46,100 nucleotides of DNA from Bacteroidales bacterium (GTDB lineage Bacteria; Bacteroidota; Bacteroidia; Bacteroidales; Muribaculaceae): contig JAAVGM010000018.1 of NCBI GenBank assembly GCA_014800245.1, forward strand, positions 90,944 to 137,043, in the 5' to 3' direction. How positions within the stretch are numbered: the stretch's first letter is position 1; every line of letters begins with the position of its first letter. Positions 26,725 through 36,202 of this stretch are shown here, in pieces. The notes beneath the pieces were generated by a model. It made no database searches and was not told the origin of the DNA. It saw only the letters and a program-made list of their open reading frames with translations. The translations under genes and the position numbers were made by a program.

Positions 26725-28440
26725 ATGAAAGATACGGCATATGAATATTGCAGAATCCTGCTTGATGTCTTAGAGGCGCAGGGAGTGAAGGATATTATTG
26801 CAAGCCCGGGGAGCCGGAACGCCCCCCTTCTTATATCCTGTTCCTATCGGGAGGAGATAAATACCCGTGTGGTGGATGATGAACGCACTGCCGCTTTCAT
26901 CGCCTTGGGGATAGCTATGGTTTCAAGAAAACCGGTTGCACTTATCTGCACCTCCGGTACGGCTCTTTATAATTATGCCCCTGCCGTGGCTGAGGCATTC
27001 TATCAAGGAGTGCCATTGATTATAATTTCTGCCGACCGACCTTTCCATTGGATTGGACAAGAGGATTCGCAAACTCTTGTTCAGCCTAATGCTTTGAGGG
27101 AAATAGTAAAAAAGAGCTTTGATATCCCCGTAGAAGTAAAGGGATCGGAGGTGAAATGGTATGTCAATCGCATTGCCAACGAAGCAGCTATCCTTTCTAT
27201 GGATGGCAAAATGGGACCCGTGCATATCAATATCCAGTTTGAAGGAGCTTTAAGCAATGTGGAGGAATTCGACTCTTTCGAGCCCCGGAGAATTATTCAA
27301 AAAATCCCCTCGCTCCCCTCTATCTCCCCTGCATATACAGACATGCTTACAAATGAATTAGCAGGGAAGAAGATTCTTGTGGTGGCCGGATATATGGCTC
27401 CTGATAATAAATTGAACCGATATCTCAAATATTTCTCCACTCTTCCGGGAGTGAAAATCTTTTGCGAAACTCTTTCAAATCTTCATCTCGAAGGGAATCC
27501 ATATGCTATTGATTCCGTGATTTCAGGGTTAGATGATGGCACGAAGGCTTTGCTTCGCCCGGATATCGTTATCTCAATCGGAGGGGCTTTGGTGTCAAGG
27601 ATGCTGAAGGAGTATATTCGTGCGCAGAAATGCGAAGTATGGACCTTAGGCGATTCTTATCATGGAGTGGATGTGTTTAAGAATCTAAAATATAATATAG
27701 AACTCCCACCCTCTATCTTTTTCAGAATCTTTTCCACTCAGCTTTCCAAATATTATAGCAAGCACAAAGAGAGGGCTCTCCAACTCTCGGAGTATAAAAA
27801 ATTATGGGATAAGATTCAGAAAGCTCAAATCACATTGCGATCAGAGTTTGCCCGCGAACAAGGGTGGACAGAGCTGTATGCTTTTAAAACCATTCTTGAA
27901 AGTCTGCCGAAGAATTACAATCTCTTCCTCTCCAATGGCACCTGCGTTCGTTATGCTCAGCTTTTTACCGAACGAATCCCGCATGCGAGCTATTCCAACC
28001 GTGGCGTGTCGGGGATAGATGGAACAAATGCCACAGCCCTGGGGTGCTCTCTTGCATATCCCGATCCTACTCTTCTTATCACGGGAGATATGTCGTTTGC
28101 ATACGCGCCGCAAATCATGGGACTTGATTTTGTGCCTGATTCTTTCAAGATTATTGTCATCAATAATAAGGGAGGCGGGATATTTCGATTTATATCCCCT
28201 ACAAGATATATCGAGCATCGAGATAAATATTTCTGCGCTGATCCTAACGTGCCTGTTGAGGCTCTTGCAAAGACATATGGTTGGACCTACTTGTCTGCCT
28301 CCTCAATATCGGATCTTAATGTTGCTCTTAATAAATTTTATTCAGCTGAGGGCAATGTCATTCTTGAGATCATGGCCGACGAAGAGCACAGCGCTTCAAT
28401 TTTAAGAAAATATATGCGTTTAAATGCACTGAATCAATAA
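26725..28440 (+). CDS. menD: 2-succinyl-5-enolpyruvyl-6-hydroxy-3-cyclohexene-1-carboxylate synthase
   Basis: MenD is the thiamine-diphosphate enzyme joining isochorismate and 2-oxoglutarate in menaquinone synthesis. The 571 residues show the N-terminal domain with ASPGSRNAPL and the cofactor-activating glutamate in VDDERTAAFIALG, CTSGTALYNYAPAVAEAFYQ, PLIIISADRPFHWIGQEDSQ, and the diphosphate-binding GDMSFAYA ending in INNKGGGIF. It is the first of four men genes here. The motifs separate it from other pyruvate-decarboxylase-like enzymes. Confidence 0.97.
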   Translation: MKDTAYEYCRILLDVLEAQGVKDIIASPGSRNAPLLISCSYREEINTRVVDDERTAAFIALGIAMVSRKPVALICTSGTALYNYAPAVAEAFYQGVPLIIISADRPFHWIGQEDSQTLVQPNALREIVKKSFDIPVEVKGSEVKWYVNRIANEAAILSMDGKMGPVHINIQFEGALSNVEEFDSFEPRRIIQKIPSLPSISPAYTDMLTNELAGKKILVVAGYMAPDNKLNRYLKYFSTLPGVKIFCETLSNLHLEGNPYAIDSVISGLDDGTKALLRPDIVISIGGALVSRMLKEYIRAQKCEVWTLGDSYHGVDVFKNLKYNIELPPSIFFRIFSTQLSKYYSKHKERALQLSEYKKLWDKIQKAQITLRSEFAREQGWTELYAFKTILESLPKNYNLFLSNGTCVRYAQLFTERIPHASYSNRGVSGIDGTNATALGCSLAYPDPTLLITGDMSFAYAPQIMGLDFVPDSFKIIVINNKGGGIFRFISPTRYIEHRDKYFCADPNVPVEALAKTYGWTYLSASSISDLNVALNKFYSAEGNVILEIMADEEHSASILRKYMRLNALNQ

Positions 28441-28493
28441 CCTGAATTCGCATTTAAATCCACTTAAATAGAGAATTATTAAAAGTTACAATT

Positions 28494-29309
28494 ATGTTTG
28501 ATTGGAAACCTATTAAGGAATATACAGACATCATATTTGAGCAGTTTGAAGGGATTGCTAAAATCACTATCAACCGCCCGAAGGTTTACAATGCCTTCCG
28601 TCCTTTGACAAATCAAGAAATGCTTGATGCTTTCGCCATCTGCCGCGAACGTCAGGATATCGGAGTGATTATCCTTACAGGCACCGGCGATAAGGCTTTC
28701 TGCAGCGGAGGCGACCAGAATGTGAAGGGAGTTGGCGGATATGTAGGCGAGGACGGTGTGCCCCGACTAAATGTGCTCGAACTTCATCATGCTATCCGCT
28801 CCATCCCCAAACCGGTGATTGCCATGGTCAACGGCTATTCAATCGGAGGAGGAAATGTGCTGCAAGTGGTATGCGATCTATCCATAGCTTCTGAGAATGC
28901 ACGATTTGGCCAGACCGGTCCCAAAGTCGGAAGTTTTGATGCCGGCTTCGGCTCCTCCTACCTTGCCCGCTGCGTGGGTCAGAAAAAAGCGCGTGAGATA
29001 TGGTTCCTTTGTAAGCAATACACCGCTCAGGAGGCTCTGCAAATGGGGATGGTAAATGAAGTGGTGCCTTTCGATAAATTGGAGGAAACCACTGTGGAAT
29101 GGTGTCGCACAATCCTCAAACGATCTCCGTTTGCTATCCGTATGATAAAGCGTGCGCTTAACGCCGAACTCGACGGGCAGCATGGAATCATGGAATTTGC
29201 CGGAGACGCCACTCTTATGTATTATCTCATGGAAGAGGCTCAGGAAGGAAAGAATGCTTTCCTTGAAAAACGAGATCCCAATTTCGACCAATTCCCTAAA
29301 TTCCCCTGA
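28494..29309 (+). CDS. menB: 1,4-dihydroxy-2-naphthoyl-CoA synthase
   Basis: MenB is a crotonase-fold enzyme closing the second ring from o-succinylbenzoyl-CoA. The 271 residues match the family: [17 protein letters not shown] at the start, [20 protein letters not shown], the oxyanion region [16 protein letters not shown], and [20 protein letters not shown]. In Bacteroidota, as here, menB precedes menC and menE. The gap from menD is 53 bases. Confidence 0.97.
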   Translation: MFDWKPIKEYTDIIFEQFEGIAKITINRPKVYNAFRPLTNQEMLDAFAICRERQDIGVIILTGTGDKAFCSGGDQNVKGVGGYVGEDGVPRLNVLELHHAIRSIPKPVIAMVNGYSIGGGNVLQVVCDLSIASENARFGQTGPKVGSFDAGFGSSYLARCVGQKKAREIWFLCKQYTAQEALQMGMVNEVVPFDKLEETTVEWCRTILKRSPFAIRMIKRALNAELDGQHGIMEFAGDATLMYYLMEEAQEGKNAFLEKRDPNFDQFPKFP

Positions 29310-29351
29310 TTTCATAAAGAGTATAAACTTTAATAGAGTATCAATTTTATA

Positions 29352-30410
29352 ATGAAATTGCAATTTGCTCCCTACGTTTTGAAGTTCAAGGCTCCTGCCG
29401 GAACTTCACGCGGGGTAATGAATGAAAAACTTACTGCCTTCCTCCGGATCTTCGATGAGAATGATCCGGAGCATTATGGCATTGGGGAGGCTGCTATTTT
29501 CCCGGGGCTTTCTCTGGAAGCTGACGAACGCTATTTTTATAAAATGGTGGAGCTGGTCACTAATGTAAAATTAGGTATGCCCACCGATCTCTCTCATTTT
29601 CCCTCCATTCAGGCAGGCTTTGAGCAAGCTTTGATGGATTTCTCTTCAGGATGCAAGGGAATCTATTTTGATTCTCCTTTCGTCAAAGGGGAAGAGGCAA
29701 TAGATATTAACGGGCTTGTATGGATGGGGAATTACGATGAAATGCTGGAACGCTTGGAGAATAAGATTCGCGAAGGCTTCCGTTGCATCAAGATAAAGAT
29801 CGGCGCTATCGAATGGGATAAGGAGAAAGATCTTATATCAAGAGTAAGATCGCAATTCAGCCGGGATGTTGTAGAGATTCGTGTTGATGCCAATGGCGGT
29901 TTCAACGCAGAAAATGTAATGCCCGTGCTGATACAGCTCGCCGAACTTGATGTGCATTCAATCGAACAACCTGTCAAGACCGGGAATACGGAACTCTTAG
30001 CACAATTATGCAAAACGTCGCCCATACCAATTGCTCTCGACGAGGAATTGATAGGTAAATTCTCACCGGAGGAGAAACAAAAACTCCTCTTGGATGTGAA
30101 ACCACAATTTATTGTGCTTAAACCATCTTTAGTTGGTGGTTTTTCAGGTTCGAGCGAATGGATATCATTGGCAAATGAGAATGGTGTTGGATGGTGGGTT
30201 ACATCTGCTCTCGAATCTAATATAGGATTGAATGCTATTTCGCAATGGGTGGCTACTCTTGGCTCGAAGCTCACGCAAGGTCTCGGCACAGGAGGTCTTT
30301 TCACCAATAATTTCACCTCTCCTATCGAACTCAAAGGAGATCGTCTAATCTATAATCCATCGGTTTCGCTTGATCGCTCTCAGATAGACTCTCTCGACTG
30401 GAGGGATTAA
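29352..30410 (+). CDS. menC: o-Succinylbenzoate synthase
   Basis: MenC is an enolase-superfamily dehydratase. The 352 residues have an N-terminal capping domain with the FLRIFD strand, then the barrel with the catalytic lysine pair in CIKIKIG, metal ligands in VDANGGF, SIEQPV and ALDEEL, and the second catalytic lysine in VLKPSLVGG. All the active-site residues are present. Epimerase relatives share this fold, but the position between menB and menE decides the assignment. Confidence 0.95.
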   Translation: MKLQFAPYVLKFKAPAGTSRGVMNEKLTAFLRIFDENDPEHYGIGEAAIFPGLSLEADERYFYKMVELVTNVKLGMPTDLSHFPSIQAGFEQALMDFSSGCKGIYFDSPFVKGEEAIDINGLVWMGNYDEMLERLENKIREGFRCIKIKIGAIEWDKEKDLISRVRSQFSRDVVEIRVDANGGFNAENVMPVLIQLAELDVHSIEQPVKTGNTELLAQLCKTSPIPIALDEELIGKFSPEEKQKLLLDVKPQFIVLKPSLVGGFSGSSEWISLANENGVGWWVTSALESNIGLNAISQWVATLGSKLTQGLGTGGLFTNNFTSPIELKGDRLIYNPSVSLDRSQIDSLDWRD

Positions 30411-30443
30411 TTATATTGGGTATAATTATTGCAGAGAAAAGAA

Positions 30444-31382
30444 ATGACTTTCGATGAATTTTATAATGAATGGGTATCGGAACCGGAAGATGTAGTTTGT
30501 CACACTTCCGGTTCAACCGGCACTCCACATCTTATTCATCTCCCCAAACAAAGGATGATTGAAAGCGCTGAGCGCACATGTCGTCATTTTGGAATCAACT
30601 CCTCTTCACATCTTCATAGTTGCATCTCTGCTGACTACATAGGTGGAAAAATGATGATGGTGAGAAGCCGTGTGTCGGGGGCATCTTTCTCTTGGGAAAT
30701 CCCTTCCAATACACCCCTGAAAGACTTTGTCGGGCCGCCAATCGACCTTGTGTCTGTGGTTCCTTCTCAAATGCTTTTCCTTCTCGATAATCCTGAGATA
30801 ATGGCTCGCGCAAAGAACTACCTTATCGGAGGAGCCGCAATCCCCTCTTCATTGCGAAAAAGGATTGTGGATTCAGGAATTTCGGCTTATGAATCTTATG
30901 GTATGACAGAAACTTCCTCACACATCGCAATCCGTAAAGTAGAGAAAGGAAATGAATGGTTTGAAACGCTACCGGGAATTTCGGTATCTCTGGATGATGA
31001 TTCTCGCCTTTGCATACACATTGAGAATTGGAAGAGTTTTTATACAAACGATATCGCCCAACTCAAATCCTCCACCTCCTTTCGTATCCTGGGCAGAGCC
31101 GACAATGTGATCAACACCGGAGGGAAGAAGGTATATCCGGAAGAGGTGGAAAAACTATTGTCAGAATATTTCACTTTTCCATTCTATATCTCCTATCGCA
31201 ACGATGAGAAGTGGGGACAACGAATCATACTAATTGCAGAGAATCCAACGCTTTCAGATGATGAAATTATCTCCTTATGCAAGCTTCATCTTGAGTCGTT
31301 TAAATGCCCGAAAGAGGTGGTTCGTTTATCGCACTTTTCCTATACTCCCAATGGGAAAATAAAAAGAATCCCTATAAAATAG
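30444..31382 (+). CDS. menE: o-Succinylbenzoate-CoA ligase (AMP-forming)
   Basis: MenE activates o-succinylbenzoate with ATP and CoA. The protein is of the ANL superfamily: P-loop CHTSGSTGTPHLIHLPK near the N-terminus, YESYGMTETSSHIA, and the hinge ILGRADNVINTGGKKVYPEE with C-terminal lysine in PNGKIKRIPI. I take the ATG at 30444 (312 residues); a TTG at 30429 would add five residues. At 312 residues it is short for the superfamily because the N-terminal subdomain before the P-loop is only about 20 residues, a trait of compact Bacteroidota MenE proteins. It ends the men run. Confidence 0.92.
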   Translation: MTFDEFYNEWVSEPEDVVCHTSGSTGTPHLIHLPKQRMIESAERTCRHFGINSSSHLHSCISADYIGGKMMMVRSRVSGASFSWEIPSNTPLKDFVGPPIDLVSVVPSQMLFLLDNPEIMARAKNYLIGGAAIPSSLRKRIVDSGISAYESYGMTETSSHIAIRKVEKGNEWFETLPGISVSLDDDSRLCIHIENWKSFYTNDIAQLKSSTSFRILGRADNVINTGGKKVYPEEVEKLLSEYFTFPFYISYRNDEKWGQRIILIAENPTLSDDEIISLCKLHLESFKCPKEVVRLSHFSYTPNGKIKRIPIK

Positions 31383-31390
31383 ACGATTCC

Positions 31391-31404
31391 TTGCACAATT
31401 GCAA
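31391..31404. promoter_or_regulatory. Palindrome upstream of the Crp-family regulator
   Basis: TTGCACAATTGCAA is a perfect dyad TTGCA-N4-TGCAA, nine bases after the menE stop and about 40 bases upstream of the -7 element of the next gene. It could be an operator for a dimeric regulator, possibly the Crp protein itself, but no consensus supports that. Confidence 0.3.
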
Positions 31405-31444
31405 ATTTTTATCAAATATATTTTTATGTTTGAAAAAAATGTTA

Positions 31445-31452
31445 TACATTTG
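31445..31452 (+). promoter_or_regulatory. Probable -7 element for the Crp-family gene
   Basis: TACATTTG is an exact TAnnTTTG match. The -33 position lies in a T run rather than a clear TTTG. In the leader AGAGAAG (31464-31470) and CTTCTCT (31505-31511) can pair around a 34-base loop just before the start codon. Confidence 0.5.
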
Positions 31453-31525
31453 TGTTATAAAACAGAGAAGCCCCTTATTTGTTTGCATTCTTTAAGACAA
31501 GCGACTTCTCTATGATGTCTATTCT

Positions 31526-32227
31526 ATGTTAAGGAAAAGTACTTTAGAACAAATAATCAGCGAGGATCTTTCAGATCTCTGGAATGCACTTAAGCCCGAG
31601 GAGAAAAGAATAATCACTGATAATTTCAAATACGAGCACTATAAGAAAAATCAGATTATTTACGCGGAGAACGACACTCCTGAAAATCTGTTTTGCCTTA
31701 TCGAGGGAAAAGTGAAAATGTATAAGAGCGGTATCGGCGATCGCGTGCAGATCCTTCGCCTTTATCGCCCTGTGCAATATTTCGGATATCGTGCTTATTT
31801 TGCAAATGAGCCATATGTTTCATCAGTGGCTGCATTCGAGCCTTCTGTGCTTGGAGTGATTCCGATGAAATTAGTGGAAGAGCTGATCCGAAACAATAAC
31901 GATCTGGCTATGTTCTTTATCCATGAACTCTCCAGAAACCTTGGCGGATCAGACACTAAAATTATCAATCTGACTCAAAAGCATATCCGCGGACGATTGG
32001 CTGAATCGCTCCTTCTTCTCGCCGATAATTATGGCTATGAGGACGACGATATGACCCTCCGAATCTATATGAGCCGGGAGGATCTTGCCAACTTGTCGAA
32101 TATGACGACATCGAACGCAATTCGCACTCTCGGGTCGTTTGTGAATGATAAGCTTATCCTTGTAGATGGACGTCGTATTAAGATTATCGATGAAAATGGA
32201 TTGAGGAAGATTTCGAAGTTTGGATAA
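31526..32227 (+). CDS. Crp/Fnr-family transcriptional regulator
   Basis: A 233-residue regulator with a cyclic-nucleotide-binding beta-roll (about residues 15-135, including NLFCLIEGKVKMYKSG) and a Crp-type winged helix (about 150-225) whose recognition part is MSREDLANLSNMTTSNAIRT. It lacks the clustered cysteines of oxygen-sensing FNR, and the canonical cAMP-contact motif RxS is not obvious, so the ligand is unknown. It has its own promoter and sits between the men genes and the convergent lpx cluster. Function by family only. Confidence 0.92.
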   Translation: MLRKSTLEQIISEDLSDLWNALKPEEKRIITDNFKYEHYKKNQIIYAENDTPENLFCLIEGKVKMYKSGIGDRVQILRLYRPVQYFGYRAYFANEPYVSSVAAFEPSVLGVIPMKLVEELIRNNNDLAMFFIHELSRNLGGSDTKIINLTQKHIRGRLAESLLLLADNYGYEDDDMTLRIYMSREDLANLSNMTTSNAIRTLGSFVNDKLILVDGRRIKIIDENGLRKISKFG

Positions 32228-32313
32228 GATAAATAGAAATCTTTTATTCACAATAATATCTTTTATTTAAAATAATAAGGTGTCAAGATATCAAGATGCC
32301 GGAGAAATTAACA

Positions 32314-32350
32314 TTAAAAAGGGAGGATTCTTGAAGAATCCTCCCTTTTT
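32314..32350. terminator. Bidirectional terminator between the Crp-family gene and lpxA
   Basis: GGGAGGATTC and GAATCCTCCC form a perfect 10-bp stem around TTGAA, flanked by A5 and T5. It serves both convergent units. Confidence 0.95.
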
Positions 32351-32389
32351 AATATCTCTATTTTAAATTTCCTCTTAGAAAGATAGGCA

Positions 32390-33163
32390 TTATATTGCAG
32401 AGCGAATGATGCCGCGCTCAGAATGAGTGACAAAATCTACAATCTCTCTGCGGAATTTGGTATCGGGAAGTCGCTCCTCTACCAATTTCACAGCGTTTGT
32501 AACATTCAGGTCGCTGAGATAGATAATCTTATAAATATCTGCAATCTGCCGAATCTCCTCGTCGCTGAAGCCATTACGGTGAAGACCGATGGAATTCAAA
32601 CCCACATATGAGATAGGCTCTCTGGCAGCCTTCACGAAAGGAGGAATATCCTTATTCACCAATGCTCCGCCCTGAAGCATGATGTTGCGTCCCAAGTGGC
32701 AGAATTGATGCACAAGAGATCCGCCTCCAATTACAGCGCAGTCGTCAACCACCACTTCTCCTGCAAATTGAGCTGCATTCGATACAATGACACGATTGCC
32801 GATACGGCAGTCATGGGCCACATGTACATAAGCCATAAGCAGGGTGTTATCCCCTACTCGTGTTTCTCCCTTGGATGCCGTGCCTCGGTTGATAGTGACA
32901 CATTCACGGATAGTAGTGCCATTTCCCACATATGCGTAAGTCTTTTCTCCTCGGAATTTCAAATCCTGAGGCACTGCCGAAATAACAGCACCCGGGAAAA
33001 TTGTAACCCCTGATCCGATTCTTGCTCCGGGGAAAATGGTGACGTTCCCATAGATCACACAATTGTCTCCGATCTCCACATCATCATGGATGGTGGTGAA
33101 ATCTCCTATCTGAACATTATTTCCGATTTTTGCATCGGAATGAACACTAAAAAGGTTAGCCAT
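32390..33163 (-). CDS. lpxA: Acyl-ACP--UDP-N-acetylglucosamine O-acyltransferase
   Basis: LpxA adds the first 3-hydroxyacyl chain to UDP-GlcNAc in lipid A synthesis. The 257 residues are a left-handed beta-helix of hexapeptide repeats (GDFTTIHDDVEIGDNCVIYG and onward, to about residue 185) with a helical C-terminal tail. His117 in HVAHDC matches the catalytic base, and His114 the second conserved histidine. It lies five bases after the lpxC-fabZ stop and is the last gene of a three-gene minus-strand operon. Confidence 0.97.
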   Translation of the reverse strand: MANLFSVHSDAKIGNNVQIGDFTTIHDDVEIGDNCVIYGNVTIFPGARIGSGVTIFPGAVISAVPQDLKFRGEKTYAYVGNGTTIRECVTINRGTASKGETRVGDNTLLMAYVHVAHDCRIGNRVIVSNAAQFAGEVVVDDCAVIGGGSLVHQFCHLGRNIMLQGGALVNKDIPPFVKAAREPISYVGLNSIGLHRNGFSDEEIRQIADIYKIIYLSDLNVTNAVKLVEERLPDTKFRREIVDFVTHSERGIIRSAI

Positions 33164-33168
33164 ACCGA

Positions 33169-34551
33169 TTACTTGTTTTTAATGATCTGAGCCATAAATT
33201 CTGCCTCGCAGACAACTTTCTCCCCTACGAAAGCGTAACCCTTCACCATTGCACAGCCTCGGCGGATCTCTGTGGTGAGTGCTACATTGAGAAGCAAAGT
33301 ATTGCCGGGAACAACTTTCTGACGGAATTTCACATTGTCGATCTTCAAGAAATATGTAGAGTATTTTTCCGGATCCTCAAGGAAGTTAAGCACAAGAACA
33401 CCGGCGGCTTGCGCCATTGCCTCCACCTGAAGCACACCCGGCATAACAGGCTCCTGAGGGAAGTGCCCCTGGAAGAAAGGTTCGTTGACAGTCACGTTCT
33501 TCACTGCCACACAATGTTTCTTGTCGATTTCAATGATCTTATCAATCAAGAGGAAGGGATAGCGGTGAGGAAGAAGCTTCTTGATACCATTGATGTCAAT
33601 AAGAGGCGCAACGTTGGGATTATACACCGGAGATTGAATCTCCGTATGCTTCACCTCCTTGCGCATCATGCGAGTGAATTTATTATTGATGGTATGCCCC
33701 GGACGGATTGCCACAACCCTACCCTTGATCGGACGACCAATCAAAGCGAAATCACCGATGATATCCATCAGTTTATGACGTGCAGGCTCATTATCCCATA
33801 CCAAAGGCTTGGGATTGATGTAGCCCAAATTGTCAAGGCTGAGATGAGGCACATTTACAATATCGCAAATTTCATTCACCTTCTCCTGCGGAATCTTCTG
33901 ATCATAGATCACGATTGCATTCTCCAGATCGCCTCCCTTGATGAGGTTATTTTCAAGAAGGGGCTGAATCTCTCTTACAAAGACGAATGTGCGAGCGCTT
34001 GCCACCTCATTCTTGAATTCAGAAAGGTCGTCGAGCACAGCGAACTGATTAGGAAGAACCGGCGAATTATATTCCACCATGCACTCCACACTGAAAGAAT
34101 CATCCGGATAAACAGTGAGCACAGACCCTGTCTCTTCATCCTTAAGCTGAATCTTCTCCTTTATTATATAGAAGTCTTTATCGGCATTTTGTTCTTTAAG
34201 ACCGACAGCCTCGATATTCTCGATATATCGAATTGCACTGCCATCAAGAATCGGGAGCTCCGGACCGTTCACTTCGATTAGACAGTTGTCGATACCTGAA
34301 GCGTAGAGAGCAGCGAGTGCATGTTCCACAGTGCTTACTACCACTCCATTTTTCCCTAATACGGTGCCGCGACGTGTATCCACTACATTTTCTGCCAGAG
34401 CATCAATCATCGGCTCACCTTCCAAATCCACTCTCTTGAATTTATATCCGTAATTCTCCGGTGCGGGCTTAAAGGTGGCAGTGATATCCACACCTGAATG
34501 CAATCCTTTGCCGGATACGCTGAATTCCGAATTAAGAGTTAACTGATTCAT
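33169..34551 (-). CDS. lpxC/fabZ: Fused LpxC deacetylase and FabZ dehydratase
   Basis: A bifunctional 460-residue protein, typical of Bacteroidota. Residues 1-305 are UDP-3-O-acyl-GlcNAc deacetylase: the zinc ligands His77 (TVEHALAAL, preceded by the base Glu76), His259 and Asp263 (RHKLMDIIGD), and His286 (PGHTINNKF). Residues about 316-460 are 3-hydroxyacyl-ACP dehydratase: LLPHRYPFLLIDKI, catalytic His363 (QGHFP) and Glu377 (VEAMAQAAG). The fusion joins the committed lipid A step to the fatty-acid enzyme that competes for the same hydroxyacyl-ACP. lpxD lies 14 bases upstream. Confidence 0.97.
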   Translation of the reverse strand: MNQLTLNSEFSVSGKGLHSGVDITATFKPAPENYGYKFKRVDLEGEPMIDALAENVVDTRRGTVLGKNGVVVSTVEHALAALYASGIDNCLIEVNGPELPILDGSAIRYIENIEAVGLKEQNADKDFYIIKEKIQLKDEETGSVLTVYPDDSFSVECMVEYNSPVLPNQFAVLDDLSEFKNEVASARTFVFVREIQPLLENNLIKGGDLENAIVIYDQKIPQEKVNEICDIVNVPHLSLDNLGYINPKPLVWDNEPARHKLMDIIGDFALIGRPIKGRVVAIRPGHTINNKFTRMMRKEVKHTEIQSPVYNPNVAPLIDINGIKKLLPHRYPFLLIDKIIEIDKKHCVAVKNVTVNEPFFQGHFPQEPVMPGVLQVEAMAQAAGVLVLNFLEDPEKYSTYFLKIDNVKFRQKVVPGNTLLLNVALTTEIRRGCAMVKGYAFVGEKVVCEAEFMAQIIKNK

Positions 34552-34565
34552 ATATATTTAGTTTT

Positions 34566-35564
34566 TTATTTTTTCTTACTGAAAAGTTCGTCAAGGCGCT
34601 TGATATATACAAGATTTTTAGCAAACTGACGGGCATCAACCGCCGGATAGCCAATGATCCGCTTATGCGAACCCACACTGTTGGGGATTCCCGACTGCGC
34701 ACCCACTTCATTGAAATCACCTATCTTGATATGTCCGGCCACACCGACCTGACCACCAATCTGATTGTAATTGCCAATTTTCGAACTTCCTGCAAAACCG
34801 GCCTGGGCAGCCACGACATTTGCCTGACCCATCTCCACGTTGTGGGCCACTTGAATCAGATTATCAAGCTTAGTGCCTTTGCCAATGCGAGTGCATCCGA
34901 AGGTGGCGCGATCCACTGTAGTGTTTGCACCGATCTCCACATCATCTTCTATCACCACATTTCCTATCTGAGGGATTTTCTCGTATGTTCCATCAGGCTT
35001 GGGGGCAAATCCAAAACCATCAGCCCCAATTACCGCACCGGAATGGATGCGGCAGTCGTTGCCTATCTTGCATCCTTCATAAATGCGGACACCTGCGCGG
35101 ATTTCGGAATTATCCCCAATCTCCACTCCGTCTCCTATATAAGTCTGCGGATAGATCTTTATGTTCTTCCCAAGCTTGACGCCCTTGCCTATATATGCAA
35201 AAGCACCAATATAGGCCCCATCAGGAATCTCTACTCCCTCACTTATATAGCAAGGATTTTCAATCCCTACGGGTGCAGCCTTTGCGCTCTGCATCGCATT
35301 GAGAAGATCAGCCAATGAAACATATGGATCCTCCACTCTGATCAGAGTGGCTTTTACCGGATGTTCCGGAGTGAAATCATTTCTAACAAGTATTGCTGTA
35401 GCGTCTGTATCATAAACAAAATGAGCATACTTAGGGTTAGCCAAAAAAGTAATATCTCCTTTTTTTGCTTCTTCAATTTTTGCAAACCCAGTGATGCTCG
35501 CATTCGCGTCGCCCTCCACTATGCCTTTCACATAGGAGGCGATGATTGCCGGAGTGACTTCCAT
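34566..35564 (-). CDS. lpxD: UDP-3-O-acylglucosamine N-acyltransferase
   Basis: LpxD adds the amide-linked hydroxyacyl chain in lipid A synthesis. The 332 residues have a uridine-binding N-terminal domain (about 1-100, with [15 protein letters not shown]) and a hexapeptide-repeat beta-helix (about 105-310). The catalytic histidine is in [11 protein letters not shown]. It is the first gene of the lpxD-lpxC/fabZ-lpxA operon, under its own promoter. Confidence 0.96.
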   Translation of the reverse strand: MEVTPAIIASYVKGIVEGDANASITGFAKIEEAKKGDITFLANPKYAHFVYDTDATAILVRNDFTPEHPVKATLIRVEDPYVSLADLLNAMQSAKAAPVGIENPCYISEGVEIPDGAYIGAFAYIGKGVKLGKNIKIYPQTYIGDGVEIGDNSEIRAGVRIYEGCKIGNDCRIHSGAVIGADGFGFAPKPDGTYEKIPQIGNVVIEDDVEIGANTTVDRATFGCTRIGKGTKLDNLIQVAHNVEMGQANVVAAQAGFAGSSKIGNYNQIGGQVGVAGHIKIGDFNEVGAQSGIPNSVGSHKRIIGYPAVDARQFAKNLVYIKRLDELFSKKK

Positions 35565-35594
35565 TCGAACGAAGTTGTTTTAATTAATTCTTTG

Positions 35595-35625
35595 CAAATT
35601 TACGTTTTTTATTTGAATTCCCCAA
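35595..35625 (-). promoter_or_regulatory. Bacteroides-type promoter for the lpx operon
   Basis: Minus strand: TTGG at 35625-35622, 19 bases, then TAAATTTG at 35602-35595 followed by C. The -7 is exact; the -33 keeps TTG. It is 31 bases upstream of the lpxD start. Confidence 0.7.
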
Positions 35626-35729
35626 TTATTCACCATTCTTTTTAACTTATTACATTCCAAGATTTATGTTTTGCAACATACCCGGCAAGAATTTCTGGTG
35701 GATTTATATCGTAGTTAAATAATATTTAC

Positions 35730-35737
35730 TATCTTTG
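35730..35737 (+). promoter_or_regulatory. -7 element for mce
   Basis: TATCTTTG, an exact TAnnTTTG match followed by C, 31 bases before the mce start. The -33 region is degenerate. Confidence 0.6.
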
Positions 35738-35768
35738 CACAAAATATTAACCTATAAATTTAAGTGCA

Positions 35769-36191
35769 ATGGAAATTTCACATATTGAGCACATCGGCAT
35801 TGCGGTGCCCAATCTCGACGAAGCAATCAAGTATTATGAAAACGTTCTCGGTCTGAAATGCTACAAGAAAGAAGTGGTGGAAGACCAGAAAGTGACCACC
35901 GCTTTCTTCAAGGTGGGCGACACAAAAATTGAGCTTCTCGAAGCCACTTCTCCCGACAGCACTATCGCTAAGTTCATCGAAAAGAACGGCGGTCGCGGAG
36001 GAATGCACCATATGGCTTTCGCAGTGGAAGATGGCGTGGCTAATGCCCTCGCTGAAGCTGAAGAGAAAGGCATCAAATTGATCGACAAGGCTCCCCGCAA
36101 AGGTGCCGACGGTCTGCAGATCGCTTTCCTTCACCCCAAATCCACTGAGGCTGTTCTCACAGAGCTCTGCGAGGATCCTGCAAAGAAATAA
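35769..36191 (+). CDS. mce: Methylmalonyl-CoA epimerase
   Basis: It interconverts (R)- and (S)-methylmalonyl-CoA in the succinate-propionate pathway. The 140-residue VOC-fold protein has two beta-alpha-beta repeats and metal ligands in HIGIAV (His8), HHMAF (His81) and TELCE (Glu132). The motif GGMHHMAFAVED is family-specific. It stands first in the methylmalonyl-CoA decarboxylase cluster, 140 bases before mmdA, with a stem-loop and repeats in that gap. Confidence 0.96.
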   Translation: MEISHIEHIGIAVPNLDEAIKYYENVLGLKCYKKEVVEDQKVTTAFFKVGDTKIELLEATSPDSTIAKFIEKNGGRGGMHHMAFAVEDGVANALAEAEEKGIKLIDKAPRKGADGLQIAFLHPKSTEAVLTELCEDPAKK

Positions 36192-36202
36192 TTTTCAATG
36201 GT

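Noticed and set aside
33409-34281. 290-residue open frame on the plus strand
   Set aside because: Antisense to lpxC/fabZ, whose active-site residues are all present; the composition of the antisense frame (many His, Ile, Arg) is not protein-like.
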